Below, piece after piece: positions 45,330-56,089 of a stretch of DNA of 64,000 nucleotides. The translations under genes and the position numbers were made by a program. Under the pieces are notes generated by a model, which saw nothing but the letters and a program-made list of their open reading frames with translations, was not told the DNA's origin and did not search any database. The stretch comes from Rosa chinensis (lineage: Eukaryota > Streptophyta > Magnoliopsida > Rosales > Rosaceae): assembly GCF_002994745.2 (NCBI RefSeq), contig NC_037088.1, positions 55,278,397 through 55,342,396 of the forward strand, written 5' to 3'. Numbering within the stretch: position 1 is the stretch's first letter; the number at the start of each line of letters is the position of its first letter.

Positions 45330-48300
45330 TTAATGATTACGAATAAATGCGCATCTTAGAGAAGTTTATGTATCTCTCTAGTGAACTCTATGTCACTATT
45401 CGAGCTATTAAATCCAATAAAGTTATGAGAGAAGATATCCTGGATTTAGACACATATTGGCTTTATCACGATAGGATAGGTCATCCTAGTCATGATATGA
45501 TGATTCGTCTACTAAAGACTTCACATGGACATCCTTTCTTTCGAGCGAAGCGAAGCGAAGCATGAATCAAAAGTTGATTTATGGACTAAGTGTAACCGAC
45601 GCTGCTGCCTCTGGCATTGCCGCCGCCCACCACCAGCCTTTGGCTAGTGCAGTCCCTATCCATGACTCCATGGATGGCGTAATCATGGTGATGGCGCCCT
45701 AGGTGATGCTGCAATCACCAACTTGCTTCAAATAGCGTTTCAGACGCTCAGACCCAACCAAAATTCTCATTGATTGCTTCTAAAGCCTCTTGCTCATTTT
45801 ACAAAGCTCATTCCTTAGGGAAATTAGGACTGAGACCGTCCTATGCAAAGGATATGAAAATACTCAATATGTTCTTACATAAAATCCGTGGGGATTATGT
45901 GGACTAGTTCAACCAACCTGCGAACATTTAAATATCTCATGATGTTGGTTGACACGCAAACATGCTAGTCACGTGTTGTGCAATGTCCACTTGTAATTTT
46001 GCTTATACTACACTCCTAGCACATATCATATGACAACGGGCTCACTCCCCGAATCATCCTATTCAGTTAATTGGATTTGACTATGCTAGAGAGTTTACAT
46101 CGAAGACTTTTGATGGTTATTGCAATGGGACTGATGTTGGACATCATATTCCCATGAACACACCCAAATGGTTTTGTGGAAACGACTACGATGGTAGTCC
46201 GGACATTGGTAATGCTCACAAATCTCCTTATATCCGCTTGGGGTGATGCAATATCGCATGCAGCTATGCTAATTCGTCTATGACCCACTGCCACTCAATC
46301 TATCTCTGCGTTACAGCTAGTGATTGGGTACAAGTATTTTCATACTTACGCATATTTGAGTGTGCCATTTATGTGACAATTGCGCCGCCACAACGCTCTA
46401 TGATGGGTCCTTACAAATGAATGGGCAACTACGTTGGATTTGATATTCCAACAATCGTCCGCCACTTAATGCCCTTGTTAGGCGATCTCCTTACAGCTAG
46501 ATTTGCCGGTTATCACTTTAATGAGACAATCTTCTCAGCGTTAGGGGGAGATAAGAACACATATGTTCAGCAGGAATGGCAGGAATTGTCATGGTTTGTC
46601 CCCACTATGTCTCATCTTAATTCCTGTTAAAGTGACGAGATCACGCAAATATGCTGCAAACATGCCTGTAAGGAAGTACGTCCATACGAGAGGATGTAGC
46701 ACCACCCTACACGGAGGTAGGTATGGCGCCAACGCCAAAGAAAGTGGCACTTCGATGTTATAGGCCATGGCCCTAGCTAGGATGCATGGGAGGCCCGTGT
46801 GTTCAAAGGATACTTTGGCACACTCCAATCCTTTGATCATCAACACTCAAAATCCGTCTCATGAGTATCTTCCAGGTTATGGTTATCGTTGGAGGACGCC
46901 TCAACTTCAGAACCTATTCCTGAGAATATAGAGCTCTATGAAAATTACACTAGTGTACATAAGACATGGGATAGAAACTCCATCATAACTGATGATGTCG
47001 TAGCTCATTTCGTTACGCATGAGTTTGTTGAGTTGGATGATATCGAACCACGCTCCGTTGATGAATGAATGTCAACATAGAGAAATCTGGCCTAAATGGA
47101 AAGATGCGATCCAGGTTAAGTTAAATTATCTAACGAAGAGGAAGGTTTTTGAGCCAGTGATGCCAACACCTCCTAACATAAAACCTATTGACTAATGGGT
47201 CTTCGTTAAAAAGCGTGATGAGAAAAAGAGATGGTAATCTCACCTTATGGCGCAAGGCTTCTCATAAAAACGCCCTAGAATCGACTACGATGAGACATAT
47301 TCTCTCGTAATGGATGTCATTGCACTTCACTACTCTATCAGTTTGGTAATTTCCGAATAACTAATTATGCAGCTTACAAATGTAGTCACTACGTATCTCT
47401 ATAGGGATCTAGATAAGGAATATACATGAAGGTTCATGGTGAACTTCATTTACCCAAGTCAAGTGGCTCTAGACCACGGAGCGAGTTTTACAAAGAGGTT
47501 GAAACGCTCACTAAAGTGACTACTTGATTGGGTAGAGATATGCCCACGCGTTTCTATAACAAGTTTCGGATACTATCGCTGTTCATGTTGGACATGATCA
47601 TCGGAAGCCCTTAAAAAGTTAAGGGAAACCCCTAAACACTTGAAATCTGAGTTTGAGATGAAAGATTTTGGGAGAACACGATTATGTCTCGGTTTGGAAC
47701 TTGAGTATCATGTCGATAGATGCTTAGGCATTTTGACAAGGTCAAATCTTCAAGCACCCTCATGATCGTCCGTAGTCTTTATCCTGAAAAGGATCTTCTT
47801 CATCCAAAGGATGACGACGAAGATTTGCTAGAGGCAGAAGTGCCTTACTTAAGTACAATAGGCGCATTATTGTACTTAGATCAATGCACAAGACCAGACA
47901 TCTCATTTACAGTGAACTTGTTAGCTAAGGTATAGTTGTGCGCCAACGCCACGCCATTGGATTGGCGAAAAAATATATTTTTCAGTACTTGAGATGTACG
48001 ATTGATATGGGCATGCTTTATCCCTACAGAGAGATGATGGATTCGGACCCATCACACACCAGGAACGCCGCCAACACTGGCTTGCTTCCACTATCCCCAC
48101 CCAAAATGACATGCGTTTTGGAAGGTTTTGCTGATATTAGGTATCTTCTCTGACCCATATAAAGGTCATTCCCAAACTGGTTAAGTGTTCACCATGGGAA
48201 AAGGTCGTGATATCTTGGAGGTCTACAGAACAGACCTTAGTCGCTATATCTTCGAACCATGCAGAGATTATTGCTCTTCACGAAGTGGTTCATGAATGTT

Positions 48301-48560
48301 TATGGATTGGATCCATAATTACGCATGTTTGAACAATTGTGGTTTGAAGTCTACCACAGATGAGCATACGAGCATTTAGGATAATGCTGTTTGTTTTGAA
48401 TAAATGAAGCAAGGCTACATCAAAAGCGACAACACCAAGCATAATCAGCAACAACAGACTCTCCTCAAGGTCAAAGTGAACTAGGTTCGATCTGAGGACA
48501 ATATGGCAGACTTGCTCACTAAGTCATTGCCTAAATTCCACTTTCGAGAAACATGTTGGT
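45330..48560 (+). pseudogene. Copia pol remnants
   Basis: Fragments in several frames: a pre-integrase motif (YWLYHDRIGHPSHDMM at about 45450-45500), integrase-like pieces, a reverse transcriptase remnant around 47270-47340 whose YDETYS motif stands for the usual YxETYSPV, and RNase H/C-terminal pieces near 48210-48550. Stops and frameshifts are frequent throughout. A GC-rich codon repeat (GCGAAGCGAAGCGAAGC, 45545-45561) marks local slippage. No functional protein can be read. Confidence 0.8.
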
Positions 48561-48788
48561 AGTATTGTTTGCGGAAGTTATTCGAACTCCAATGACCGTA
48601 GTCATTAGGGGGAGATGCAGACATCAGGGGGAGGTGTCTACATGTATGGTCTCGAAATGTGAATGGTGTGTTGTACTATTTTTCCCCTTCAACCGAGGTT
48701 ATTTTTGTCCCACTGAGTTTTTGTTACTCGACAAGGTTTTTAGCGAGGCAACGAGAGAAACACCGTGTTTGGGCGACACAAGGGGGAG

Positions 48789-49010
48789 TGTTTAAGTAAA
48801 TCCCTATTTTGTGTCTGGCTCAAACTCTAGAGTACTTGACCTAGTGGTAATATAATTTAATTAGAAAACTCTAGAGATTCTTATTCAATGTATGATTACA
48901 TTTCCTTGTATGATTCAGACTCTATGCATTGTAATCCTCTATATAAAGAGACCCCTATTATCAATGAGAATACACAACGATTTTCTCTCAATTCCCGTTT
49001 CTCTAAAACA
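48789..49010 (+). repeat. Copia right LTR
   Basis: 222 bp, collinear with the left LTR without length change. Ends 272 bp before the TIM14 start codon, so it forms part of that gene's upstream region. Confidence 0.92.
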
Positions 49011-49281
49011 AAAACAATTCTTTTTTTTTCAAGTATTTCTTGAAGTTTTTAAGAAATAAAAAGAAAAAGAAAAATTGATGAGGGGGTATAAACTTGCCAA
49101 TTCTATATTACGTGTCTCAATATGATTGGACAACCTCATTAGAAAACGAACTAACCTAAACCTTAAAACATGTTCTGGAGAACACAGACTCTCTTCCCAA
49201 ACTCTTCCAGCGCCCAAAAGCTTCCAGAGATCTCTGTATGATACCCCGGATTCTAAGCTCAGACACCAAACATTGAACAAA

Positions 49282-51139
49282 ATGGTGAGCAAAATCTTAT
49301 CTTTCCCATTGCCTCCTATGTGTGATTATGCTTCATTTCTTTCCCAAACCCAGTTTGATTCGATTTTGGTACTAGGGTTCACAAAATGTTCATTTAAGTT
49401 CTTGTTGAAATTTTCGATCTTGTTTGTTAAAATCATATAGGGTTAGTTCAGAAATGAAAAGAGCAAACAATACCCTTTGTTTGGTTGATTGGTATTTGGT
49501 AAAGTGGGATTTCTGCTAGATATGACTCATTTTGTTGTGCTGTTATTATATGCCCTGAATTTACAATATGGAGTTGTTTTGATTTGAGAGTTTCGTTGGG
49601 TTTGTGAACTATTGGAAATGTATTTGGGAGGTTCATCTTTATTGGGTTGTAGAACAGAAGTTCAATCATAAAAGCAAAATGATTGAAGCACTTCATAAGG
49701 TTGTCTTATCGATTAGGACAGTTTGGATTGAATCTCAGATAAAATGTCCAGGCTTTCAGATGCAATCTTTCGAATGGTCTGATAACGAGCAGATGCTCAT
49801 ATTCTAGGAAAGAGTATACTCCGGTATTATGTTTGGAGTCGGCTTTTTATGCATTTGAGTCAAATTATCCGTCTTCATTACTCTTTAAAACTCTTGTATG
49901 GTTAGTGCCTTCTTTAGGGCTTGTGGTGGTGTCTTTCTGTACTGTACAATCTCCATTTTATAATGTTTTTCGTAAACTTGTGACAACGCCTCTTTGTAAT
50001 GACATGGGGGAATGGTCCAACGGGCAAATTGGAGTGTGCCTGTGTTGGGACGAGTTCATGTGGAATTTAAAAAAAAGTAAACTGATTTTGAGTTAAAAAT
50101 GATCTTTGAATTCATATTGCAATTGGGTAGAGTTAATTAACTCTTAGATGTTCAGGCTACACCATTTCTTGCTGGTCTTGCAGTAGCAGCCACTGCTCTT
50201 GCTGGTAGATATGGTATCCAGGCGTGGCAAGCATTCAAGGCACGACCACCTAAAATGCGTAAATTTTTTGAAGGTGGTTTTCAGCCGACTATGACTAGAA
50301 GGGAAGCAGCTCAGATTCTTGGTCTCAGGTAAGCAGGATATTTTAGATGAGTGCAGATTGGAAAACATTTAACATAGAAGCTAATCCTAGCATAGTTGCT
50401 TTTTATCTTAAGGGGACAGATAGATATATAATCTCAAAAACTTTTGAAATTGAATAATCTTCTGTAGTCAATCATATGAATCTGTTAGTTTCAAATGTGT
50501 TTGTAGACATGCATTCTAATTTTAAGGATTTGTTAAAATAATCAGCCTCTAAATCACAAGAAATTGATGAATACTTCTTTTTGGTGATAGATGCTTTTCT
50601 GTTTATTCTTTGGTAACTGTTTTCTGCTATCTAGAACTCCACACTCTTCAATGCATTTTTGTGGCTTTGACCAAAATGAAACAGAGATATTTTCTCAAGT
50701 CAATTATCCTAATTATTTATTGTTCTAGGAGATTTACAGTCATAAGAATTTCAAGCTCTGAAATAGTGAAGATAGAAAAGGTTGGGGAGAGAGACTGACA
50801 GTTGAAATTTGAAACTTAAAGATTTTTAGTTACACCCCCTATTGCATAACAAACACCGGAAAAGACACAAATAAATGCCAAAAAATAGAATAAAACTCAT
50901 TATCAGTAATAGTGAAGCCTTGCCTGTTAATTTCTTGTTCTTTGTATGAATATCAGTGTAATGGATTTGTATGGTTTAACAGGGAGAGTGCGCCCCCAGA
51001 CAAGGTCAAGGAAGCACATCGAAGAGTGATGGTTGCAAATCATCCTGATGCAGGTGGTAGTCATTACCTTGCTTCTAAAATCAACGAGGCTAAAGATGTG
51101 ATGCTTAGGAAAACAAAGGGTGGTGGATCAGCATTTTGA
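49282..51139 (+). CDS. TIM14: Mitochondrial import motor J-protein TIM14/PAM18
   Basis: Three coding exons: 49282-49284 (the ATG only), 50156-50328 and 50983-51139; 110 residues. It is the J-domain partner that stimulates mtHsp70 in the presequence translocase motor on the matrix side of the inner membrane. A hydrophobic anchor spans about residues 4-19 (PFLAGLAVAATALAG), followed by RYGIQAWQAFKARPP. The J domain runs from about 46 to 105 (TMTRREAAQILGLRES) with the HPD motif at 79-81 (ANHPDAGGSHYLASKINEAK). The C-terminus is GGGSAF, as in plant homologues of about 112 residues. The first intron starts directly after the ATG (ATG then GTGAGC). A Copia LTR ends 272 bp upstream. Downstream on the same strand lies SAMTL, an order I recall for Arabidopsis TIM14-1 and its neighbour. 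Confidence 0.95.
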
Positions 51140-54100
51140 TCCATTTTGACAATCCCTCAGATATCGAGTAGGTGTGCTCAACAGTAGAATAATACCCCCC
51201 TTCATTAATGTTCACATAAAGCAAGCAATGGTCGCCCATAAGTTACAGATTGTTAGAAATAGTGTTCCACCAGTCAATGTGCTGTAGGTTCAGATTTTGT
51301 TAAAAACCAGATAGGGCATTTTTATGTTGAATTGTAGGGCATTTTTATGTTGAATTGTATAATATTGGAAGCCCAAAAGGTTGAAAGAAGGCTGTTTGTG
51401 TTATGACATTTTTGTACTTACAATTCCATTTGAAAAACATTTTGATACATATCATCTCCAAATTTCATATGAAGGACACATTGTCAATTTTCCATATATT
51501 TCATCTCCCAAATTGACTGCACAAAAAAGATCGGAAGGTACTATGTCAGGGAGTAATGGCTCTAACATTTCTCATGCATTAACATTAGAAACTGTTACAG
51601 ATACCATTTTGGGCTTGTATTACCTGATTGATTGCATCCCCTCCATTTGCACATACCTTTTACGCTTCCTTATACAGTTAAATTTTGAATTTTACTGATT
51701 ACATGGAGCTATCTCGAGTTTCAAAACAAAGATGCTATTTCTTTTATCCATATATCCCGAGGAACTTTCGCAATCAGAGAAAGCAAATGCAGTGAGCAGA
51801 AGGGATTATCAAGCCAAAGCATTTGATACAAGCAACTGATGTAGTTGTAACAGTAGTAGACTCCCTGGGCAGCACAGTTTCTCCCTGGACCTGTACAGTT
51901 TTCAAACTTTGCAAAAGCCATCTGCATGAGCTTTTCAATCAATGGGAGAGTGTGTTGTCTTTCATTGCAGTCCCTCCTATATTCCGAGCTTCTGGCAATG
52001 AGTCTAACAACAAGAAGTTGAACATCATATAAAGTTTATTAACATATTAAAACTTGAAATTTATTTGGAAATATAAGTGAAAGAGAAGCAAAAACAACTC
52101 TTAGATAGATGAGGTAGAAATCTAGAAATGCTATTGTAGAAAATAAGTGGTAAAGGTTCTCATTTGAGATGAATATGAAAAAGCTAAGTATCAGCCTTAG
52201 AGTTAGTAAATTACATTGGAATATATGGTGGCAGGAAAACTACTACCGCTAATCCGGTCTAACCTCTTTTGTCAATGCAAAACTTATGACTAGTATAAAT
52301 TTGGAGTCTTTATGAATAGTGATCAGCAATAACAGTTTGGAGCATATGTACACACTACTTCTTTGCTTTTTGAAGCTAGGTCTACACTATTCTACTAATT
52401 TGGGAGTAATTTGTGTCGAGTATTTATCATGTTTCATCAACTTTATGTTCATTTCCATGTTCCGAATTGATACATAGAAGCTCTAGTTTCAACCCTTGAA
52501 TGTTAAACATTACTAGTTTGCTTGTGAATGTGATTCCTCTTTGAAATGAAACTGTTTTGAAACAAACTTTACGGGGTCAAATTTCTTTCTATACTATAAG
52601 CCTAAATGATGCGATATAGTATTTTTAATTATGTGCAACAGAGTGTTAATTTGAAGTGTAGTGGTCAATTAGCCAAAACACAAGAAGTGTAAAGGTTAGC
52701 TATATGTTTTTTATACAAAATCAAATCATCTCGACATTTAATTCCCTCCCCTATCTCATATTAGATTGTGAATTGTTTGTAAACATCGAATATGTTGCGG
52801 TGAAAGATTAATTGATTTCTAAAAGTTTTAAATCCCATGGTTCACCATCATCATATGATTTCAGCTAGTAAAAGAAATTTGTGCCTTACAAATGATTTGA
52901 GTATTGATCATGAAAAACACATTTGGTGGAGTCTCATACTCTCCACGTGAAAATGAAAATACTTTTGATCTAGTTTAGATTAATTCCTTATTGATCATGA
53001 AAATTGTTTCATATAACATATAAACCTTATTCTTAATTCTCACTTTTAAACTTCCTTGTAAAATAATATATCTATCTAAGAAGCCAAAGAAGAGGGCTTG
53101 GAAAAAGCTCGGCATAAAACTCATTTCCCACATGACATTTATCATATGTTAAGTAGAATCTAATCCTTCTGCATATTGTTTTATTAATCTTCACTCTCTT
53201 TTCCTCAAGACTAATGATGATTTTGGTATCAATTGTATCCCAAAACATTCATGTTTTATCTCCAAATCTGAAATCCGAAATCTAAAATCCGAAATCCGAT
53301 GTTCAATGGTTCAAAACCAAATAGTACTCTTCATAGTATTCAATGGCTGGCCACAGAACACTTCATAATGTTCGATTATTGCCTATGCGAAATTCTCCAA
53401 GAATTCGTCGATTTTCTTTGTTTGCATGCCCAAGAAGAAAACTCATACATTCTCTTGGTTGAGAGCAAAATAGAAATCATTTCTATGGTTTAACATGGCG
53501 AATGAAGCACATCGAAGGTGAAGGTTACTAGCTGCTAAGAAGAACGAGGGCTGTTATTACTTCGTCTCCATGATTAAGCCAACAAACAGAAAAGAGGTTC
53601 ATCTTGACCATTGAAAATGGCCTCCATGCAAACAGCATATAAGTCACTACAGTCGTTATCGTCCTTTTGAGTCCTCAAAAGACAGTACCAAAGATTCCAA
53701 ACTTAAAGAAACGTTTTTTTAAGTGCATTCAATATTTATAGATATAAGGATTGAGGCGTTGAGCAGACAGCTCAGAATCTCCCATTATGATTTTTCACTA
53801 TATGGTATTCAGAATCAAAGTTTTATACGTGAAACCTCCATGTGTGGACTTTTTTGGTTCAACATGGTCCCTATAATAATGGGGTATTAAAGTCAGTTAA
53901 TGAACCTTTTCCAAAAAAAAAAAAGTCAGTTAATGAACTTTAATTTATTTTTAATTTCAAATAAAAAGATGCTCGTATTTCCAACGCTATTAAATATTGT
54001 GTGGAAAATATAATATTAGTTAATAGCCTAGTCTTATCTATAATCAAAATGTGAAAGCACAAAACTTTTTATTATTTGCTTTATTGATGAAGGCTGAAGC

Positions 54101-54671
54101 ATACATTTCTTTAAAAAAAAAAAAAATTCAATGGATTCAAAAATCAAAGGTAGAGAGCATATACACATGCATACACGTAATACATTAGAAGTACCCTTTT
54201 GCCTATCCACATTATCCATACATGACGGCCTTGCATCATCGAGTTACAATCTTCATGGTTCAATTGACTTTATATATAACATGAGACATTCCTCAAAGGT
54301 AAGAAGTTGAGCGAAGTGAAGTGGCAGCGATATGGCAATGAAGTGCAAAAGAATGCACCTATAAAGTTCTCTCATCCCCTACTTACTTACGGCTTTGTTA
54401 TCTAAATCAATCACTTAGACAGACAAATTAAAAAAAATACTCATTTCATGATGCATATTTTTCTTCAACTGAAATTAAATAGATGAGTTAATGTTCCAAC
54501 ATAGATGAGTTAACCAAGTCCCAATATTTCAACTTTCTCCATGGCTGGGAAAATCGAGGTAATTTTAGCAAGACAACAACGAAAGCAGAGCTTCTAAATT
54601 ACATGCAAACTCATTCTAGGTTTTGCAATGGATAAAAATTTGGTTGAAATTATATTTGAAGATGTCAAATT
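51140..54671. other. Intergenic between TIM14 and the LINE-like insertion
   Basis: Begins with the TIM14 3' UTR (a direct repeat of GGGCATTTTTATGTTGAATT lies at about 51314-51358). The rest is AT-rich with only short frames, apart from the coding-like minus-strand stretch at 51721-52030. Confidence 0.45.
51721..52030 (-). pseudogene. Coding-like minus-strand stretch, unidentified
   Basis: Reading minus, RLIARSSEYRRDCNERQHTL is followed by PLIEKLMQMAFAKFENCTG and the frame stays open to 51721. A different frame over the last third reads ESTTVTTTSVACIKCFG. Both look like protein rather than noise, and a one-base shift between them would join them. No start codon, introns or family were recognised, so this may be an exon remnant or chance. 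Confidence 0.25.
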
Positions 54672-54689
54672 AGAGTAACCGGCAAGTGG

Positions 54690-55313
54690 GAGTGGCTTGA
54701 GGATGGGAAGCGCCTGAAGTTTTCTGAAGGCTTAGTCAATGTCCCAGTCATTGATGGGAAAGTTCTAACGAAGAAGGGTAGACCACATGGTCGCCGGAAT
54801 AAGCCCAAGTCTACACCTACTTCAGTGGTAGATGATTGGGGGCCGTCTTCGGAGGAGCTGAACGCCCTACCTCAAGATGGCTAGGGTTACAGACCTACAT
54901 TGACTCGATGAAGCTTTGGCTATGATGCTTGTAGAGACGTACGCCATTGGGTCTTTAGGTGTTAATTAATGCTTCATTATAGTTGCTTTGTTTCGGGTTG
55001 TGTAGATATGTTTTTTCTTTTTTTCGCTTGTTTTTATTTATTTTTTTTTTGCATTTCATTTCTTAGTCCTATATATGTTTCTTGAATGTTCACATTATTG
55101 AAAAGTGTAGGATTAGATAGTTTTATTTTTCCTTGCGGTTCCTTTAGGTTTTTAGTTTTTTTGTAAGAGATTTGAGCTGCTTTTTGCAGTCTGTATTGTG
55201 TTTAAACTTGTACTATGAGTGATTTCCTGAAACCTTCTAGTTTGACACAGTGACGTCGTAATATATTAGAACTTGATTTTATTTCCCTAAAAAAAAAAAA
55301 AAAAAAAAAAAAA
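54690..55313 (+). mobile_element. 5'-truncated LINE-like insertion with 18-bp TSD
   Basis: A perfect 18-bp duplication AGAGTAACCGGCAAGTGG lies at 54672-54689 and 55314-55331. The inserted 624 bp starts inside an open frame (EWLEDGKRLKFSEGLVNVP, later GRPHGRRNKPK and WGPSSEELNALPQDG, stop 54882-54884) and ends in a poly(A) of about 25 residues. A long target duplication, 5' truncation and poly(A) are the marks of target-primed reverse transcription. The frame may be the C-terminus of a LINE ORF1 or of a LINE-mobilised transcript; I cannot tell which. Confidence 0.88.
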
Positions 55314-55331
55314 AGAGTAACCGGCAAGTGG

Positions 55332-56089
55332 CAAATCCGAAGGAACCCACAAACCTCAAAGCTGCAGTGTCATCTCTCCGACAAATCCTTGCGTATGCTT
55401 TTATGAGTTTATCCGTTTAGCATTCCTTATCTAAAAACTAAATCACTCCCACTTTTTTCTTATTAAAATCTAAATTTCCAAAAAACAAATTAGCAAATTA
55501 AAAAAAAAAAGGAAAAACAAAAAAATAGATAGGCCTGGTCTTCAGCTACAGACGTTCTTCACTATCTGGTTTGTTTCCTTCTTCTTCTTCCTCTATCCCA
55601 CACAAATCTCTCGGTTCCCAATGAAACACAGAGCCTTGTCCAAACCCAACAAAAGCTGGAATCTTTAACTCAATTTGGCCAAGCCCTTTTCACAGAAACA
55701 CACATAGTCTTTTGGGTTTGAATCCATTTTGGAAATGCAAAGGCTAAGACTTTGTATTGTGAAGAAACCAAGGAAAGCCAAAAAGACATGAACTTTGAAG
55801 CTGATTGCTCATAATGGATTGCTGTTGAAATGTGGTGAACAGGGTTTTGCTGTTCAGGATTGAAAAAATCGGTGCACCTCTTCATTATTGGGATCTCATC
55901 AATCCGGTCAGGCAATCCAGTAGTGTATTTCTATTACCCTGAAGCTTTTCATTGAAGAACTTGATCATTTTGTGCTATTTTCTGGGAGGATATTTGTGTT
56001 GGTTTTGTATATTTGTATGTGTATCAGTGGCTTTGGATTTCATTGATAGTTGTGTTAGGATTGAAGGAAAATTTTAAGGCTGCAGAGTA
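55332..56089 (+). promoter_or_regulatory. Upstream region and leader of SAMTL
   Basis: Contains a CT-rich leader (TTTCCTTCTTCTTCTTCCTC near 55575) that probably belongs to the 5' UTR. The sequence up to the ATG at 56090 has no other long frame on the plus strand. No firm TATA box was seen. Confidence 0.45.

Larger units (their letters stand above)
42525..49010 (+). mobile_element. Degenerate Ty1/Copia LTR retrotransposon, TSD AAAAC
   Basis: LTRs of 222 bp (42525-42746 and 48789-49010) have TGTT...AACA ends and a perfect 5-bp duplication AAAAC (42520-42524 and 49011-49015). A primer-binding-site-like TTATCAGCACGAGC follows the left LTR, and a purine tract ACAAGGGGGAG precedes the right LTR. 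Internal order is GC-rich leader, gag, zinc knuckle, pre-integrase, integrase remnants, reverse transcriptase remnants and RNase H remnants, i.e. Copia order. About 20 differences between the LTRs (near 9%) and many stops in pol show an old, inactive copy. It lies between IQD3 and TIM14. Confidence 0.93.
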
